A stretch of 64,000 bases of DNA, from positions 72,100-136,099 of the forward strand of contig JAEYMI010000105.1 in the NCBI GenBank assembly GCA_023461275.1, written 5' to 3'. Positions 32,075 to 40,703 of this stretch are shown one piece after another. Origin of the DNA: Actinomycetes bacterium. Lineage in GTDB: Bacteria; Actinomycetota; Actinomycetes; Mycobacteriales; Mycobacteriaceae. A program made the translations under genes and the position numbers. The notes beneath the pieces were generated by a model. It did no database searches, had not been told where the DNA came from, and saw only the letters and a list, made by a program, of their open reading frames with translations. Every line of letters begins with the position of its first letter. The stretch's first letter is position 1.

Positions 32075-33955
32075 ATGGGTCGGTACGCGGAGGCCTTCGC
32101 GCGCAGCGTCGACGATCGGGAGGGCTTCTGGCTCGACGCCGCACAAGCCGTTGACTGGGACACGCCCCCGACGACGGCGCTCGACGACTCGGACGCACCC
32201 ATCTATCGCTGGTTCCCCGACGCCACGCTGAACACCTGCCACAACGCGCTCGACCGGCACGTCGAGGCCGGCCGTGGTGACGTCACCGCACTGATCTGGG
32301 ATTCGGCGATGACCGGCGAGGTGCGCACGTTCACGTACGCCACATTGCTCGACGAGGTGTCTCGATTCGCCGGCGTCCTGTCCGCACATGGGGTGGCTGC
32401 CGGCGACCGCGTCATCATCTACCTGCCGATGATTCCCGAGGCGGCCGTCGCGATGCTGGCCTGCGCCCGCATCGGCGCGGTGCACTCGGTGGTGTTCGGC
32501 GGTTTCGCCGCGCCCGAACTGGCCACCCGCATCGACGACGCCGAGCCCGTCGCACTCATCACTGCCTCCGGTGGACTCGAACCGGGCCGCGTCGTCGAAT
32601 ACCTGCCAATGGTCGACGCGGCGCTGGGACTGTCGCAGTCGCCGCCGAGCACCGTGATCGTCAAGGATCGGCCACAGGTCGCCGGGTCGGCCGCCGATCA
32701 CGAATCCTGGCTGGACTGGGATGCCGAGATCGCCGGTGCGCAACCTGTCGCGCCGACCGTCGTCAACGCCACCGATCCGCTCTACATCCTCTATACCTCC
32801 GGCACCACCGGGAAACCGAAAGGTGTGGTCCGCGACAACGGCGGCCATGCGGTCGCGCTCACCTGGTCGATGGGCAACATCTACGGCATCGGCGACGGCG
32901 ACGTGTGGTGGACCGCCTCCGACGTCGGATGGGTCGTCGGACACTCCTACATCGTCTACGGTCCGCTGCTGGTGGGCGCGACGTCGGTCATGTACGAGGG
33001 CAAACCGGTCGGAACCCCGGATGCCGGTGCCTTCTGGCGCGTCATCGCCGACCACCGGGTGAATGCGCTGTTCACCGCACCGACGGCGATCCGTGCCATC
33101 CGCAAGGCCGACCCGAACGCGGAACTGCTTGCCAACTACGACATCTCGAGCTTGCGCGCCTTGTTCGCGGCGGGGGAGCGGCTGGACCCCGACACCTATG
33201 AGTGGGCCACCGAGACTCTCGGTGTGCCGGTCATCGACCACTGGTGGCAGACCGAAACAGGCTGGGCGATCGCGGCGAATCTACGTGGGCTGGAACCGAT
33301 GCCGCTCAAGGCCGGATCGCCGACCGTGCCGGTGCCGGGCTATCAGGTCGGGGTGCTCGACGCCGCGGGCGCACCGGTATCGGCCGGCGCCGAAGGCAAC
33401 ATCGTCATCACGCTGCCACTGCCACCCGGCACGCTCGCCGGACTGTGGCGCGACGAGGACCGCTACCGCAAGTCCTACCTGTCGGCGTTCGATGGTTACT
33501 ACCTCACCGGGGATTCCGGATACCTCGACGACGACGGCTATGTGTTCGTCCTCGGCCGATCCGATGATGTGATCAACGTTGCCGGACACCGGCTTTCGAC
33601 GGGAAGCATCGAGGCCGTGGTGGCCGGGCACCCGGCCGTCGCCGAATGTGCGGTGGTCGGTATCCGAGATGAACTCAAGGGTCAGCGTCCCAGCGGCTAT
33701 GTGGTCCTCAAGGCCGGCGTCGACATCGCACCCGACACGCTCCGCGATGAGCTGGTTGCCAAGGTGCGCAACGAGATCGGCGCGGTGGCCACCTTCCGCG
33801 ATGTGACCGTGGTGCCGGCACTGCCCAAGACGCGATCGGGCAAGATCCTGCGCAAGACGATGCGTCAGATCGCCGACCACGAGGAGTATGCGGTGCCCTC
33901 GACCATCGAGGACCGATCTGTTCTGGATGCGCTGGCCGAACAACTGCGCGGCTGA
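32075..33955 (+). CDS. prpE: Propionyl-CoA synthetase-like acyl-CoA synthetase (PrpE)
   Basis: The 626-residue ANL-superfamily enzyme has the acetyl/propionyl-CoA synthetase N-terminal cap (VDDREGFWLDAAQAVDW), the P-loop YTSGTTGKPKG near 240, WWTASDVGWVVGHSYIVYGPL near 278 (WTASDVGWVVGHSY), HWWQTETGW near 389 and the catalytic Lys in PKTRSGKILRK near 589. It activates propionate, or another short acyl group, to the CoA thioester through an adenylate. GGAG lies 7 nt before ATG 32075. The cap and ETGWAI contacts favour PrpE over Acs, but substrate range needs assay. Confidence 0.87.
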   Translation: MGRYAEAFARSVDDREGFWLDAAQAVDWDTPPTTALDDSDAPIYRWFPDATLNTCHNALDRHVEAGRGDVTALIWDSAMTGEVRTFTYATLLDEVSRFAGVLSAHGVAAGDRVIIYLPMIPEAAVAMLACARIGAVHSVVFGGFAAPELATRIDDAEPVALITASGGLEPGRVVEYLPMVDAALGLSQSPPSTVIVKDRPQVAGSAADHESWLDWDAEIAGAQPVAPTVVNATDPLYILYTSGTTGKPKGVVRDNGGHAVALTWSMGNIYGIGDGDVWWTASDVGWVVGHSYIVYGPLLVGATSVMYEGKPVGTPDAGAFWRVIADHRVNALFTAPTAIRAIRKADPNAELLANYDISSLRALFAAGERLDPDTYEWATETLGVPVIDHWWQTETGWAIAANLRGLEPMPLKAGSPTVPVPGYQVGVLDAAGAPVSAGAEGNIVITLPLPPGTLAGLWRDEDRYRKSYLSAFDGYYLTGDSGYLDDDGYVFVLGRSDDVINVAGHRLSTGSIEAVVAGHPAVAECAVVGIRDELKGQRPSGYVVLKAGVDIAPDTLRDELVAKVRNEIGAVATFRDVTVVPALPKTRSGKILRKTMRQIADHEEYAVPSTIEDRSVLDALAEQLRG

Positions 33956-33969
33956 CGACACGGGTAATC

Positions 33970-34452
33970 ATGCTTGCAGCACTGCGGTTTTCAGTCCGAC
34001 TGATCCCATTCGTCGGGTTGGTCGGTGCAGCTGTGGCGACGCTCATCGCTGCCACGACATCCGATCACGACCTCACCCGTGAGCTGTTCCTCAACTCGAT
34101 CTTCTGGATGGTTGGCATCCAGGGATGGATGACCGGTTGCGGCCACATGTTCTTCGGCGAGCCGATTGCCGAATCGATTGGCTGGCCCGCCAAGACACCA
34201 TGGCAGTTCGAAGTCGGCCTTGCCAGCGTTGCCACCGGACTACTCGGCGTGATGGTCCGATCCTTCGGCGCCGAGTTCTGGCTCGCGACGATACTGGCGT
34301 TCTCGGTGTTCTATCTCGGAGCCGCCGTCGGACATGTTCGGGAGATGATCGTCGAGAAGAACTTCGCGCCGGGCAATTCCGGCCCGATCTTCTTCTTCGA
34401 TGTCCTCGTGCCGATCTACCTGATCGTGCTGTACACAGTGGTGGTTCACTGA
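33970..34452 (+). CDS. Small four-helix membrane protein (DUF6790-like)
   Basis: This 160-residue protein has membrane helices near 8-28, 42-60, 75-110 and 138-158. Recognisable is GWMTGCGHMFFGEPIAESIGW near 52 (GCGHMFFGEPIAESIGW), which I associate with the DUF6790 family. No catalytic motif is visible. It starts 14 nt after prpE and may be co-transcribed with it. The link to propionate activation is unclear. Confidence 0.7.
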   Translation: MLAALRFSVRLIPFVGLVGAAVATLIAATTSDHDLTRELFLNSIFWMVGIQGWMTGCGHMFFGEPIAESIGWPAKTPWQFEVGLASVATGLLGVMVRSFGAEFWLATILAFSVFYLGAAVGHVREMIVEKNFAPGNSGPIFFFDVLVPIYLIVLYTVVVH

Positions 34453-34459
34453 GCCGCTC

Positions 34460-35380
34460 TTAATCCCTACCGCCGAGCACTTTCCAGATCGCTGCTCGCT
34501 CGTTCGCGACGTCGACCTCCTCGTCGGCCATCACCGACAACGCCTGAGTCAGTGGCCAGTGGATGTAGTTGCCGTAGCGCGCCGAATAGAAGCCGATGTC
34601 GGTGATCCGGTGCCGGTCGGAACGGTCGAACAACGCATAGCAGATCACTTGGTACAGATCGATATTCGACAATCCGTCCGACCGTTCGCCGGTCTTCTTG
34701 TTCGCGGTGCCCAGACGGGTCTTGATTTCGATCAGGACGCCGTCGCAGATGAAGTCGGCGTCGGCGGGGCACAGCGCGGAGCCGTCGAATTCTGGGCCGA
34801 TCACGAGTTGTCGCTCCGGATGCATCTCCGGGTAGAAACGGTCCTTGGCCAGACGTTGCAGCGCGTCGAGTTGCAGTTCGGCGTCGTCGGAAGCCAGGTC
34901 GAGCAGCGCGGACGTGGTGAAGCGACCCTCCTGGGCCAGCCGGGTCAGCGGGTTCTCCGGCTCCCAGCCACCTCGGTATACCGACGTACAACACGCCAAT
35001 GCCCAACAGGCGCGCGACAATTCGGTGGTTCGACGGGCCAGTGGATTGGCGTGCTCCTGCGCGTAGGTGATCACTTCGGCGATGGCTGCGAACTCCGGTT
35101 GCCGCGGTGAGAAGCCTCGTATCGCCAGCGGGGCGGGGTAGTCGGGGTTGAGCGTGAACCGGGTCATGTGGTCGAAGGCGGATCCCACTGTCGCGGGGTC
35201 GGCGTCACCGCCGGGGATGGCGAGTTGCCCCGCCTGCCGGCGAAACTCGTCTTGCAGCGGCCGCAACCGGGTGAACCGCTGGTCGAGGTACTGACGCAGC
35301 GCAGATCGCTTGTCGGCCAACACCGACGTCAGGTTGCGTCGGAGGTGAAACGACATCCCTTCATACGGATAGTGGGGCAC
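34460..35380 (-). CDS. Orphan protein with PD-(D/E)XK nuclease-like core
   Basis: The 306-residue soluble protein is mostly helical. Its C-terminal half has a nuclease-like core: GSALCPADADFICDGVLIEIKT near 222 supplies D...EIK, and NIDLYQVICYALF near 250 supplies the usual Q on the following helix. This is the motif order of PD-(D/E)XK enzymes. The N-terminal half (FHLRRNLTSVL, FTLNPDYPAPLAI) is not recognised. It has no methylase, helicase or other defence gene beside it. It is convergent with the DUF6790-like gene, whose stop lies 8 nt away. Confidence 0.6.
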   Translation of the reverse strand: MPHYPYEGMSFHLRRNLTSVLADKRSALRQYLDQRFTRLRPLQDEFRRQAGQLAIPGGDADPATVGSAFDHMTRFTLNPDYPAPLAIRGFSPRQPEFAAIAEVITYAQEHANPLARRTTELSRACWALACCTSVYRGGWEPENPLTRLAQEGRFTTSALLDLASDDAELQLDALQRLAKDRFYPEMHPERQLVIGPEFDGSALCPADADFICDGVLIEIKTRLGTANKKTGERSDGLSNIDLYQVICYALFDRSDRHRITDIGFYSARYGNYIHWPLTQALSVMADEEVDVANERAAIWKVLGGRD

Positions 35381-35393
35381 CCACTCAGCGTAA

Positions 35394-35429
35394 AGCGCCC
35401 GTTCCCCGAGAACTCGGGGAACGGGCGCT
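35394..35429 (-). terminator. Terminator after the fadE operon
   Basis: A perfect 17-bp inverted repeat (35394-35410 with 35413-35429). On the minus strand it is followed by TTTA. It lies 31 nt past the fadE23 stop and upstream of the next minus-strand gene. Confidence 0.85.
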
Positions 35430-35460
35430 CCACATGACCGGCAGCAGTGATGCTGGTCGT

Positions 35461-36684
35461 CTACTTGAGCTCGGCGCTGCTCTTGTTCAGCACACGACGA
35501 GCGATGATCAGCTGCTGGATCTGCTGGGTGCCCTCGAAGATGTCGAGGATCTTGGAGTCACGCGCCCACTTCTCCAGCAGGAGCCGCTCCGAATAGCCCA
35601 GCGTGCCCGACAGTTCCACCGACTTGTTGGTGATATCGGTGACGGTGCGTCCGGCCTTGGCCTTCGACATCGACGCCTGCAGCGAGTTCGGTTCCTTGTT
35701 GTCGGCCATCCACGTCGCGCGGATGGTCAGCAGGTAGGCGGCCTCGAAATCGGCTTCCATGCGGATGAATTCGGCTGCCGCGGCATGCTGATCGGCGGCG
35801 GGCTTGTCGTAATCGATCTCGACGCCGGCCTCCTCCAGGATGCGACGCAGTTCCTCGAGCGCGGCCCGCGCGACACCCACGGCCATACCCGCGACGAGCG
35901 GACGCGTGTTGTCGAAGGTCTGCATGACCCCGCCGAAGCCCTTTTTGGTGTCAACCTCGGGCGAGCCCAGCAGGTTGTCCTTGGGGATGCGGCAGTTCTC
36001 GAAGCGGATGACCGCGGTGTCGGAGACACGGATGCCGAGCTTGTGCTCGAGCCGCACCACCTCGACGCCCGGATGTTCGCGCGGCACAACGAAACTCTTG
36101 ATCGCCGCACGGCCGAGGCTCTTGTCGACCGACGCCCACACCACGATGTGGGTGGCGCGTGAACCGGCGGTGACGAAGATCTTCTCGCCGTTGATGACGT
36201 ACTCGTCACCGTCGAGCACCGCGGTGGCACCGACGGCTGCCGAGTCCGAACCGAAGCTGGGTTCGGTGATGGCCATCGCGGCCCACACCTTGCCGAAGCG
36301 GGCCAGCTGCTCGTCGGTCGCGACCGCCGCGATCGCCGAGTTGCCGAGACCCTGGTATGGCATCGACAGCGTCAAACCGACGTCGCCCCAGCAGGTTTCG
36401 ATGACGTTCATCACCGACTGCATGTTGCCGCCGTTGAGGTTGCTGCCCTCGGGAGCCGGCTTCTTCTTCTTTGCCTGCGAGCGACCACCATCGGCGCCGG
36501 CACCGGCCTGCCCCGTGGCGGCCAGGCCGTCGTAGAGGCTGGCGAGGGTGTCGAGCTCGACCGGATAGGAATGCTCGGCAAGGTCGTACTTGCGCGAGAT
36601 CGGACGGAAGATCTCGGCCGCCGCCTGGTGAGCCTGATCGATCGTCGGCTTCAGCTTGCGTGGGAGTTCCAGATTGATTGCCAT
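35461..36684 (-). CDS. fadE23: Acyl-CoA dehydrogenase FadE23-like
   Basis: The 407-residue flavoprotein has the acyl-CoA dehydrogenase signatures WAAMAITEPSFGSDSAAVGA near 134 (MAITEPSFGSDSA) and the C-terminal GTLGYSERLLLEKWARDSKI and FEGTQQIQQLIIARR, where the Glu in FEGT matches the catalytic base of MCAD-type enzymes. An unusual Lys/Ala/Gly-rich insert (GADGGRSQAKKKK) lies near 62-76. It is encoded 33 nt after the fadE24-like gene. The adjacent M. tuberculosis pair is Rv3140-Rv3139, so the two probably form a heteromeric dehydrogenase as other paired FadEs do. Confidence 0.87.
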   Translation of the reverse strand: MAINLELPRKLKPTIDQAHQAAAEIFRPISRKYDLAEHSYPVELDTLASLYDGLAATGQAGAGADGGRSQAKKKKPAPEGSNLNGGNMQSVMNVIETCWGDVGLTLSMPYQGLGNSAIAAVATDEQLARFGKVWAAMAITEPSFGSDSAAVGATAVLDGDEYVINGEKIFVTAGSRATHIVVWASVDKSLGRAAIKSFVVPREHPGVEVVRLEHKLGIRVSDTAVIRFENCRIPKDNLLGSPEVDTKKGFGGVMQTFDNTRPLVAGMAVGVARAALEELRRILEEAGVEIDYDKPAADQHAAAAEFIRMEADFEAAYLLTIRATWMADNKEPNSLQASMSKAKAGRTVTDITNKSVELSGTLGYSERLLLEKWARDSKILDIFEGTQQIQQLIIARRVLNKSSAELK

Positions 36685-36717
36685 GTCAGAAGTTCTCCTG
36701 GTAGACCGTCGCGCCCG

Positions 36718-38091
36718 TCAGAGGACGACGATGCCTTCGCCGATGCCGGCGCCGCGCAGGTCGCGGTACCAGCGCTCCACCGGGTGCTCCTTGGTGAATC
36801 CGTGGCCGCCGAGCAGCTGGACGCCGTCGAGACCGATCTGCAGGCCCTTGTCGATGGTGAGCTTGCGGGCCAGCGCGGCCTCGCGAGCGAACGACAGACC
36901 CTGCTCGGCACGCGCGGCACCGCGCAGCGTGACCAGTCGGATGGCGTCGGTCTCGGTGGCGATGGTGGCGACCATGAAGGCAACCGCCTGGCGGTTGGAG
37001 ATCGGCTCACCGAACGCCTCACGCTCATTCACGTAGGGGATCACGTAGTCCAGCACGGCCTTGGCGGTGCCGGCGGCCAGCGCCGACCAGCCCAGACGCG
37101 AGAGGCGGACCACATCACGGTAGGCGGCGAAGGCGGCCTCGCCGGTCTCCTCGCCGAGCAATGCCGACTCGGCAACGGCCACGTCCTGCAGCAGCAGGCG
37201 ACCCATGCCCGCGGCGCGCACGCCCATGCCCGGATCGGCTTCGATGATCAGGCCCTTGGCGTCGGATTCGACGATGAACAGCGCCGGGCGGCCGTCGAGC
37301 TGGGCGCCGACGATGAACAGTTCCGACGATCCGGCGGCCGGCACGAACGACTTCACACCGTTGAGCCGGTAGCCGCTGGGCACGCGGGTTGCCTTGGTCT
37401 GCAACGAGAACGCGTCGAACAGCGGACGCGGCTCGGCGATGACCACCGCCGACTGCGGGACGGACTCGCCGGCGAAGTCGGGCAGGTAGGTCTTCTGCTG
37501 GCCGTCGCTGCCGAAGTTGGTCAGCGTGGTGGCCACACCGCTCGGGGCGAGCAGCGGCAGGGCCAGACCCATGTCGCCATAGGCCATCGCCTCGGCGACG
37601 AGCGCGTTGGTGACCACGCCACGCTCGGAAGCGGCGCCCTCGTACTCCTCGGGCACGTTGATCATGGTGATGCCGAGTTCGGCCGAGCGCTTGAGGATGT
37701 CCTCGGGCGCGGCGGCATTGGCGTCGGCGTCGTAGGCGGCCGGACGCAGGATCTCCTCGGCGAACTCCTTGACCGTCTCGGCGATCATCTGCTGTTCGTC
37801 GTCGGGATTGAGGTTGAAGTAATCCTTGGGCGTGGTGGTCAGCCGCTTGGCCTGGTCCGACCCGCCGCCCTGGACCTTCTTGAACGCACGCGCCGCCGCG
37901 CCGGCGGTCTGGAAGCCGGTCTTGGTGCTCTGGTAGGCGATGCGGTTGATGGGCTCGCGAATGTTGTACTTTTCGGCGAAGTCGGAGCCGGTGACCGTGG
38001 TCAGCACACGCATCGCGGTTCCGATGGCGCTGCGCTTGACGGGGTTCTTGCCGACGGCAGAAGTATCGCGGGGTTCGGTGTGAGTCGTCAT
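36718..38091 (-). CDS. fadE24: Acyl-CoA dehydrogenase FadE24-like
   Basis: The 457-residue protein has a ~95-residue N-terminal extension, then an acyl-CoA dehydrogenase fold (FNLNPDDEQQMIAETVKEFA near 93, ITMINVPEEYEGAASERG, EREAFGEPISNRQAV, LLGGHGFTKEHPVERWYRDLR). The end reads GEGIVVL instead of the usual IXEGT, so the active-site loop differs from FadE23 and the subunit may be structural or have altered specificity. ATG 38091 is chosen; GTG 38097 is possible. It is the first gene after a large palindromic operator. The products are expected to act in lipid beta-oxidation. Confidence 0.85.
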   Translation of the reverse strand: MTTHTEPRDTSAVGKNPVKRSAIGTAMRVLTTVTGSDFAEKYNIREPINRIAYQSTKTGFQTAGAAARAFKKVQGGGSDQAKRLTTTPKDYFNLNPDDEQQMIAETVKEFAEEILRPAAYDADANAAAPEDILKRSAELGITMINVPEEYEGAASERGVVTNALVAEAMAYGDMGLALPLLAPSGVATTLTNFGSDGQQKTYLPDFAGESVPQSAVVIAEPRPLFDAFSLQTKATRVPSGYRLNGVKSFVPAAGSSELFIVGAQLDGRPALFIVESDAKGLIIEADPGMGVRAAGMGRLLLQDVAVAESALLGEETGEAAFAAYRDVVRLSRLGWSALAAGTAKAVLDYVIPYVNEREAFGEPISNRQAVAFMVATIATETDAIRLVTLRGAARAEQGLSFAREAALARKLTIDKGLQIGLDGVQLLGGHGFTKEHPVERWYRDLRGAGIGEGIVVL

Positions 38092-38176
38092 TGTCACCAC
38101 TGATCTCTCGAACGGGTCGGTATGGGTTGGTCGAACGGGTTTGTCGGGCCGGCGGACAACCGGGCGACAGCCGAAC

Positions 38177-38213
38177 TTACTCGGTAGTAAGAACGTACCT
38201 TACTACCCGGTAA
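38177..38213. promoter_or_regulatory. 37-bp palindromic operator upstream of fadE24
   Basis: Inverted arms TTACTCGGTAGTAAG (38177-38191) and CTTACTACCCGGTAA (38199-38213) match at 13 of 15 positions around a 7-bp spacer. This is a typical TetR-family site. It lies 86 nt before fadE24 and 61 nt before the divergent DUF2752 gene. No TetR gene is adjacent. Confidence 0.65.
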
Positions 38214-38260
38214 GGAGGTTGTCACGCCACTGAGGGAAATCGTTGACTCGGGTTGCCGAC

Positions 38261-38266
38261 TAGGCT
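38261..38266 (+). promoter_or_regulatory. -10 element, leaderless DUF2752 gene
   Basis: TAGGCT ends 7 nt before ATG 38274. Confidence 0.5.
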
Positions 38267-38273
38267 GGTGGCC

Positions 38274-38744
38274 ATGGCTGAGGATACCGCCGAAGTGCCA
38301 GTTCAGGCGGCACGACGAGTGGTTATTCCGCGTGCCGAGGCCGCAACGGTGGCGGGCGTGGGGATCGCGGCCGTCGCGGCGTCGTCACTGTGGACGACCC
38401 ACGCGGTCCAGCACGGCCCGCAACTGTGTCCGCTGAGGGCGTTGACCGGTCTGCCGTGCCCGGGATGCGGGCTGACCCGCTCCTGGGTGTTCGCCGCGCA
38501 CGGCGACCTGGCGTCGGCGTTCGGTTTCAATGCCTTCGGCCCGGTGTTCTTCGCCGTCCTGCTCGTGGCCGCGCTGGTCGCCGGGTGGACGCTGATCTCC
38601 GGGAGGCGAGGCGGTTGGGACCGGATGCGCTCGGTGGTGGTCGGCCCGGTCGGCATCGTGCTGATCGTCGCGTGGCTCGGCTATGGCGTGGTGCGCATCG
38701 TCGACGGCATCGCCGGATGGGGTCTGTTCCCGACGGTCACCTGA
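38274..38744 (+). CDS. DUF2752-family membrane protein
   Basis: The 156-residue protein has three membrane helices (about 24-42, 82-103 and 122-140). The family signature CPLRALTGLPCPGCGLTRSW near 52-71 supplies three close cysteines (C...CPGC) facing the membrane boundary. The function is unknown across bacteria. The longer start at 38253 is rejected because a -10 element ends 7 nt before ATG 38274. Confidence 0.82.
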   Translation: MAEDTAEVPVQAARRVVIPRAEAATVAGVGIAAVAASSLWTTHAVQHGPQLCPLRALTGLPCPGCGLTRSWVFAAHGDLASAFGFNAFGPVFFAVLLVAALVAGWTLISGRRGGWDRMRSVVVGPVGIVLIVAWLGYGVVRIVDGIAGWGLFPTVT

Positions 38745-38760
38745 CAAGGCGCTCACCTGA

Positions 38761-38766
38761 CAGACT
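38761..38766 (+). promoter_or_regulatory. -10-like element before the metallo-hydrolase gene
   Basis: CAGACT ends 7 nt before ATG 38774. It is a weaker match to TANNNT. Confidence 0.35.
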
Positions 38767-38773
38767 GGAAGCC

Positions 38774-39433
38774 ATGGAGCTCACCCACTTCGGCCATTCC
38801 TGTGTCCTCGTCGACCTCGACGGCACCCGGATCCTGTTCGACCCGGGCAACTTCTCACACGGATTCGACGGCATCACCGGCCTCGACGCCATCCTGATCA
38901 CCCACCAGCACCCCGATCACTGCGACGTCGCGAAGCTGCCCGACCTCGTCGCGGCCAACCCCGACGCCGCGCTGTACGCCGATCCGCAGACCACCGCGCA
39001 ACTCACCCGCGACAACGTGGCCGGTGACTGGACCGCGGCGCAGGCCGGCGGACAGATCGAGATCGGTTCGGTCACAGCGCGATTCACCGGTGGCCGGCAC
39101 GCGGTGATCCATCCGGAGATTCCGGTGGTCGACAACGTCGCCTACGTGTTGAGCACCGCGTCGACGCCCGGTGCGTTCATGCACCCGGGTGACTCGTTCT
39201 ACATCCCGTTCGAGAAGGTCGACGTCCTGGCGTTGCCGTCGGCCGCGCCGTGGATGAAACTCAGCGAATCCGTCGACTACCTGCGGGCGATGGCACCTCG
39301 TGTCGCGGTGCCGATCCATCAGGCCGTCCTCGCCGACGCCGGCACCGCCGTCCACTACGCCAGGCTCAACGATATGAAGTCTGCCGCAACGGAATTCGTG
39401 ATTCTCGACGAGGAGTCGGCGCGCGAGGTCTAG
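38774..39433 (+). CDS. MBL-fold metal-dependent hydrolase (UlaG/RomA-like)
   Basis: The 219-residue protein has the metallo-beta-lactamase motif HQHPDHCD near 51-58, an N-terminal HFGHSC, a further metal ligand region [12 protein letters not shown] near 102, HPGDSFY near 136 and [10 protein letters not shown] near 180. Small MBL proteins of this type act on diverse phosphate esters or lactones; the substrate is unknown. A much longer in-frame ORF (from 38390) is rejected because it would overlap the DUF2752 gene. Its TAG stop overlaps the hisN stop on the other strand in a shared CTAG. Confidence 0.85.
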   Translation: MELTHFGHSCVLVDLDGTRILFDPGNFSHGFDGITGLDAILITHQHPDHCDVAKLPDLVAANPDAALYADPQTTAQLTRDNVAGDWTAAQAGGQIEIGSVTARFTGGRHAVIHPEIPVVDNVAYVLSTASTPGAFMHPGDSFYIPFEKVDVLALPSAAPWMKLSESVDYLRAMAPRVAVPIHQAVLADAGTAVHYARLNDMKSAATEFVILDEESAREV

Positions 39434-40266
39434 CCCTGCGTCGTCTGGGTCTGCAGCGCGGCAAGTGTGGCGTCGTGAAGAAGTCCGTTGGTGGCCACCG
39501 CGCTGCCGCCGGACGGGCCGTCGGTGCCCTCGAGGGAGGTGAAGCGGCCGCCGGCCTCGCGCACCAGGATGTCGAGGGCGGCCAGATCCCACAGTGACAC
39601 TTCGGGTTCGGCGGCGATATCGACCGCGCCCTCGGCAACGAGGCAGTAGTTGTAGAAGTCGCCGTACCCGCGAACCCGCCACACCTCGTCGGTCAGCGCG
39701 ATGAACCTCTCGCGGATGCCGCGCTCGGCCCAACCGGACAGGCTGGAGAACGCCAGACTCGACGATGCGAGGTCGGCGACCGCCGATACCGAGATCTCCC
39801 GCGCATCGTCGTGGCCCTGGACGCGGACGTGCGCACCGAGACCTTCGGCGGCCCACCACCGACGCCCCAGTGCCGGCGCTGACACGACTCCGACGCGGGG
39901 AACACCGTCGACGAGCAACGAGATCAGCGTCGCCCACACCGGAACCCCACGCACGAAGTTCTTGGTGCCGTCGATCGGGTCGAGCACCCACTGCCGGCCG
40001 GTCAGCGCGTACTCGCCGCCGAACTCCTCGCCGAGCACCGCGTCGTCGGGCCGGCGCGCCGCGAGTCGTTCGCGGATCATCGTCTCGCAGGCGAGGTCGG
40101 CGTCGGAGACCGGCGTGAGGTCTGGTTTGGCGTCCACGTGCAGGTCGACGGCACCGAAGCGGGTGGTGGTCAAGGCATCTGCGGAGTCGGCCAGGGACAA
40201 GGCCAGGTCGAGGTCGTCGCGTAGATCCATGGCATGCGGGTCGAACCCGGCCGTCGAATCGGACAT
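39430..40266 (-). CDS. hisN: Histidinol-phosphatase / inositol-monophosphatase family enzyme (HisN-like)
   Basis: The 278-residue product has the IMPase metal and active-site motifs GEEFGGEY near 92, [15 protein letters not shown] near 104 and [15 protein letters not shown] near 227. The family includes HisN of histidine biosynthesis (Rv3137-like) and inositol phosphatases; position near fadE24-fadE23 supports Rv3137. The open frame extends to 40497, but ATG 40266 is set by a minus-strand TACCCT (40279-40274) ending 7 nt before it. It is divergent from the 40286 gene with only 19 bp between start codons. Confidence 0.83.
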   Translation of the reverse strand: MSDSTAGFDPHAMDLRDDLDLALSLADSADALTTTRFGAVDLHVDAKPDLTPVSDADLACETMIRERLAARRPDDAVLGEEFGGEYALTGRQWVLDPIDGTKNFVRGVPVWATLISLLVDGVPRVGVVSAPALGRRWWAAEGLGAHVRVQGHDDAREISVSAVADLASSSLAFSSLSGWAERGIRERFIALTDEVWRVRGYGDFYNYCLVAEGAVDIAAEPEVSLWDLAALDILVREAGGRFTSLEGTDGPSGGSAVATNGLLHDATLAALQTQTTQG

Positions 40267-40272
40267 GAACGG

Positions 40273-40279
40273 TAGGGTA
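40273..40279. promoter_or_regulatory. Overlapping opposed -10 elements (bidirectional leaderless promoter)
   Basis: In TAGGGTA, plus-strand TAGGGT (40273-40278) ends 7 nt before ATG 40286 and minus-strand TACCCT (40279-40274) ends 7 nt before ATG 40266. Predicted start points are 20 bp apart, close to the ~18 bp reported for symmetric bidirectional promoters. Confidence 0.6.
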
Positions 40280-40285
40280 GCCCTC

Positions 40286-40675
40286 ATGTGGGTCGCCATC
40301 GCGTTCAGCATGATGCTCGCCGCGCTCATCGCCGTATTGATCGTGCAGTGGCAGCGTGGGCGCAACCCCCGGCCGCTGGACCCGTCGAAGGCGAGGCAGT
40401 TCGCCCAGGGCACGCTCACCGTCACCGGGGTCAGCGACCGCCCGGACCAGGGTGACAAAAAGGGCGAGCGGTTCTGCACGGTGTCGGGGACCATCACCGG
40501 CGAGCAGACCCAGCCGACCGAGGTCTACGGCGACCTGGTGCTCGGCGAGAACGATCCATGGCCGCAGATCGGCGCGGATTTCCCGGTGATCTACAAGCCG
40601 GGCAAGACCGAGTCGTCGTGGCGGTTCGGCGGGTTGCCGCCGATGGCACCGCCGCCTCAGGCGCCACCGCAGTAA
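40286..40675 (+). CDS. Small membrane-anchored protein, function unknown
   Basis: The 129-residue protein has one N-terminal membrane helix (residues 2-24, [19 protein letters not shown]) with a soluble, probably beta-rich domain behind it ([42 protein letters not shown]) and a Pro-rich end. No family is recognised. ATG 40286 is supported by a -10 element 7 nt upstream; upstream in-frame starts would overlap hisN. prfB follows 28 nt later from its own -10. Confidence 0.75.
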   Translation: MWVAIAFSMMLAALIAVLIVQWQRGRNPRPLDPSKARQFAQGTLTVTGVSDRPDQGDKKGERFCTVSGTITGEQTQPTEVYGDLVLGENDPWPQIGADFPVIYKPGKTESSWRFGGLPPMAPPPQAPPQ

Positions 40676-40689
40676 TTTCGGCCGGTCGG

Positions 40690-40695
40690 TATCCT
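40690..40695 (+). promoter_or_regulatory. -10 element, leaderless prfB
   Basis: TATCCT ends 8 nt before GTG 40704. Confidence 0.5.
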
Positions 40696-40703
40696 GAATA
40701 ACC

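Noticed and set aside
31703..33241. 512-codon minus-strand open frame
   Set aside because: It is antisense to prpE and the DUF2630 gene. prpE has a full set of acyl-CoA synthetase motifs.
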